From Bacteriovoracaceae bacterium (lineage in GTDB: Bacteria; Bdellovibrionota; Bacteriovoracia; Bacteriovoracales; Bacteriovoracaceae), in contig JAIEMA010000051.1 in the NCBI GenBank assembly GCA_019752535.1, positions 1 to 45,327 on the forward strand: 45,327 nucleotides of DNA, written 5' to 3'. Made by a program: the position numbers and the translations under genes. Under the pieces are notes generated by a model. That model was not told the origin of the DNA and did no database searches. It saw only the letters and a program-made list of their open reading frames with translations. Below, in pieces: positions 43,662-45,327 of the stretch. Position 1 is the first letter of the stretch, and each line of letters opens with the position of its first letter.

Positions 43662-43761
43662 TCGAGAAAACAAACAAAATATTCCCCGCGAGAGGCCCCC
43701 ATTTGCTAAAATGGTTCGTGTTTTGGCCCTCTTAAGGGTTTTTTAATGGAAAAGGATGTCC

Positions 43762-44823
43762 ATGAAACTGCTTCTTCTCTCAATTGCCCTCTTAATACCT
43801 TCAATTACACAGGCGCAGATTTTTAGGATTCAGAGGTTAACCAATGTGAACTCAACTGTTAACGATGCAGTTGATGCTGAGTTATTAAAAATTCAAAATA
43901 ACATTAACAAGGATATTCCTGCTGCGGCTCCAGGCCGACTCATGGAAGGTATGGCGAACTCACAAGCCGTCTCCTCAAAAGGTTTAGCCACAGACTACAT
44001 TTCTCACTTTGATAAAATCATGGTGGGTGCAGGACTCGGACTTGGAGCCGATCTCGAGAAAGATAAGGAATTAGACAGTGATCTTTCGGGGGCGGGTATA
44101 ACTGGTGGAGTTCAACTAGGCCTTAATATGTCGCTTTTTGCGGATCATTCTTTTATAGGTCTTGATCCTAAGAAGACGAGTGTGATGTTTAACTTCTTTA
44201 AATACAACATCGATAAAGACTTTGATAAAAACAATGTGAAAGCTGATCTGCTCTCATTCGGCGTGATGGGGAGTTATCGCTGGATTGATCAGAGTGGAAA
44301 CCGCCTGTTTGGTTGGGACGGAGTAAGGCTTCATACAGGTTATCAATTTAGTTCTACCACACTCGATTTTACCACAAATCTAAGTGAACCATTTGCTAGC
44401 GTAACTGCTGGGACTGAAACTATCGCAGCGAATACAATTACCGGTAATCCAAATGCTACGATTGATACTTCTACTCACTCTATTCCACTGGAAATTTCAT
44501 CTGGTGTTAACTTCTTATGGATCATGAGCTTTTATGGAGGAGTTGGTACTGACGTGAATTTTGGAACAGCTAAAAGTAAAGCCAATCTTAATGCAGATAA
44601 TACTACATTAAATTGTACGGGTGTCGCTTGTGGTGGAGGTACTGCTATAACTGTCGCATCATCTGCAAATTTAAATGAGGATGGAAAAGTTCAACCCCTC
44701 TTCCTTCGCGGCTTCGCCGGTGTTCAAGTCAATCTCCCTTTCACTCGAATTTATGTTCACGCTAATAAAGTTTTCGGTACTGAGTTATATTCTGTCGCCA
44801 CTGGTCTTCGTTTAGCCTTTTAG
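43762..44823 (+). CDS. Outer-membrane beta-barrel-like protein
   Basis: 353 residues from the ATG at 43762, which has AAGGA at suitable distance; the ATG six bases upstream overlaps that site. Signal peptide KLLLLSIALLIPSITQA. Alternating amphipathic strands and a C-terminal aromatic ending (VATGLRLAF) fit an outer-membrane barrel. One stretch near residue 285 has two Cys (NCTGVACGGG). No named family recognised. A strong terminator follows 26 bp after the stop. Confidence 0.65.
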   Translation: MKLLLLSIALLIPSITQAQIFRIQRLTNVNSTVNDAVDAELLKIQNNINKDIPAAAPGRLMEGMANSQAVSSKGLATDYISHFDKIMVGAGLGLGADLEKDKELDSDLSGAGITGGVQLGLNMSLFADHSFIGLDPKKTSVMFNFFKYNIDKDFDKNNVKADLLSFGVMGSYRWIDQSGNRLFGWDGVRLHTGYQFSSTTLDFTTNLSEPFASVTAGTETIAANTITGNPNATIDTSTHSIPLEISSGVNFLWIMSFYGGVGTDVNFGTAKSKANLNADNTTLNCTGVACGGGTAITVASSANLNEDGKVQPLFLRGFAGVQVNLPFTRIYVHANKVFGTELYSVATGLRLAF

Positions 44824-45323
44824 TTTTCAACCTGCCTCCCAGGTTTCAAGGCCCGCTTAAAGCGGGCCTTTTTTTTGAGCTTTCGATAATGATAAGGCCG
44901 CATAAATCCACCATGCCCCCAAAGTCCCACTCGCCTTCTTTGAGCCTTGAGAAGCTCCACGCGTATTTGTGAGTCACGATTAAAGGGATAAACCGAAGCA
45001 CAGCCAAGTTTCACCATCATCATCGAGAGACTCTCCTCTCCTACATAAAACTCACCAAGCTCTCTGCCATACATATCTCTTCCATGGGAGGCCATCTTCC
45101 ATGAATGAGCTTCAATAAGTCTCTTCAGGCAACGAGTGGAGAAGGCCCCAGCATCCATTGTTCCCGCAATATTCGGCTGTCCTTTCTCGGGAGCATCAAT
45201 ACCCATCAAGCGCACATGGACTCCTCCTTTAATTTCAAGGGTATCCCCATCAAGGACACGCACAATCGTGGTGGGAAGCTCAGGTGTTGTAAAAAACTCC
45301 CAGGAGAGAAATAGGCCTAACAA
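44820..45323 (-). CDS. Thermonuclease-like (SNase) protein, probably 5'-truncated by window edge
   Basis: At least 167 residues. Staphylococcal-nuclease pattern: VRVLDGDTLEI, VRLMGIDAPEKGQ, then the MYGRELG and GLWGHG segments with the catalytic Arg/Glu region. The first visible start is TTG at 45323, four bases from the edge, beginning in a hydrophobic stretch that looks like the end of a signal peptide, so the true start is probably outside. The basic C-terminal tail (KKKARFKRALKPG) is encoded across the terminator of the convergent gene. Confidence 0.8.
   Translation of the reverse strand: MLGLFLSWEFFTTPELPTTIVRVLDGDTLEIKGGVHVRLMGIDAPEKGQPNIAGTMDAGAFSTRCLKRLIEAHSWKMASHGRDMYGRELGEFYVGEESLSMMMVKLGCASVYPFNRDSQIRVELLKAQRRRVGLWGHGGFMRPYHYRKLKKKARFKRALKPGRQVEN
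44850..44876 (+). terminator. Strong Rho-independent terminator
   Basis: GGCCCGCT-TAA-AGCGGGCC, a perfect 8-bp GC-rich stem, followed by eight T. Serves the outer-membrane protein gene and lies inside the 3' coding sequence of the convergent thermonuclease gene. Confidence 0.85.
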
Positions 45324-45327
45324 AGGA

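Noticed and set aside
43727-43744. CCCT-CTTA-AGGG plus T-run as a full terminator
   Set aside because: Four-bp stem only and located just before the ribosome site of the next gene; at most a weak attenuator.
1-45327. CRISPR arrays, tRNA/rRNA genes, insertion sequences, prophage
   Set aside because: No direct-repeat array, no cloverleaf or rRNA-like stretch recognised, and no transposase, integrase or phage structural operon found; the spike-like domain at the left edge is on a secreted bacterial-type protein.

Overview
The window (45.3 kb, moderately AT-rich, coding on both strands with almost no spacer) reads as a chromosomal segment of a Gram-negative bacterium. I lean to the Bdellovibrionota / Bacteriovoracales because of the mix of secreted Cys-rich proteins, lipoproteins, a metzincin-like protease, a B-type succinate dehydrogenase and many lineage-specific secreted proteins; this is inference and a marker-gene search would be needed to fix it. 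I saw no rRNA, tRNA, CRISPR array, transposase or integrase. No gene-free stretch exceeds 300 bases; the longest are 22443-22649, 4594-4785 and 39176-39355.

Layout. 1-5.9 kb: the 3' part of a large secreted surface protein, a secreted metzincin-like protease, a secreted protein with 20 regularly spaced Cys, and a membrane protein. 5.9-8.5 kb: an UnbV-like FG-GAP protein with an overlapping UnbU/RnfD-like membrane protein. 8.5-17.1 kb: a very compact island that looks like an undescribed peptide/protein-modification (RiPP-like) locus. It holds a PqqD-like carrier-recognition protein, a secreted GLG1-type Cys-rich protein, a YcaO protein, a JmjC/cupin hydroxylase, a degenerate GDPD, a nucleotidyltransferase, a SagB/McbC-type dehydrogenase, a CotH-like kinase, an AspH-like hydroxylase and a glycosyltransferase. 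Between the nucleotidyltransferase and the GDPD I find an additional 43-codon gene (11939-12070, minus, TTG start): Lys-rich leader, C-terminus ...ATNNCGGY. It is the best candidate precursor peptide and the main discovery here.

17.2-22.9 kb: S1/P1 nuclease, CorA transporter (apparent CTG start), PLP decarboxylase, peroxiredoxin-like protein, alanine-racemase-fold enzyme and a small lipoprotein. 23-28 kb: photolyase, sdhCAB, then a SprT-like/DUF2786 fusion. 29-36.8 kb: a large transglutaminase-like secreted protein, hotdog thioesterase, DUF423 protein, QueE, lipoproteins, small unknowns and a truncated globin. 36.8-43.6 kb: aldehyde dehydrogenase, TIGR01777 SDR protein divergent from a MerR/LitR-like regulator, renalase-like flavoprotein, patatin and DEAD-box helicase. 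43.7-45.3 kb: an outer-membrane-type protein, a strong terminator and a thermonuclease cut by or near the right edge.

How the genes may work together: in the island, PqqD-like protein plus YcaO plus SagB-type dehydrogenase suggests leader-guided azoline formation and oxidation, with hydroxylation, phosphorylation and glycosylation enzymes added. There is no E1-like partner, peptidase or ABC exporter in view, so the pathway would be atypical. Several genes outside the island lack a Shine-Dalgarno sequence and carry a -10-like hexamer 6-7 nt before the start codon, suggesting frequent leaderless transcripts.
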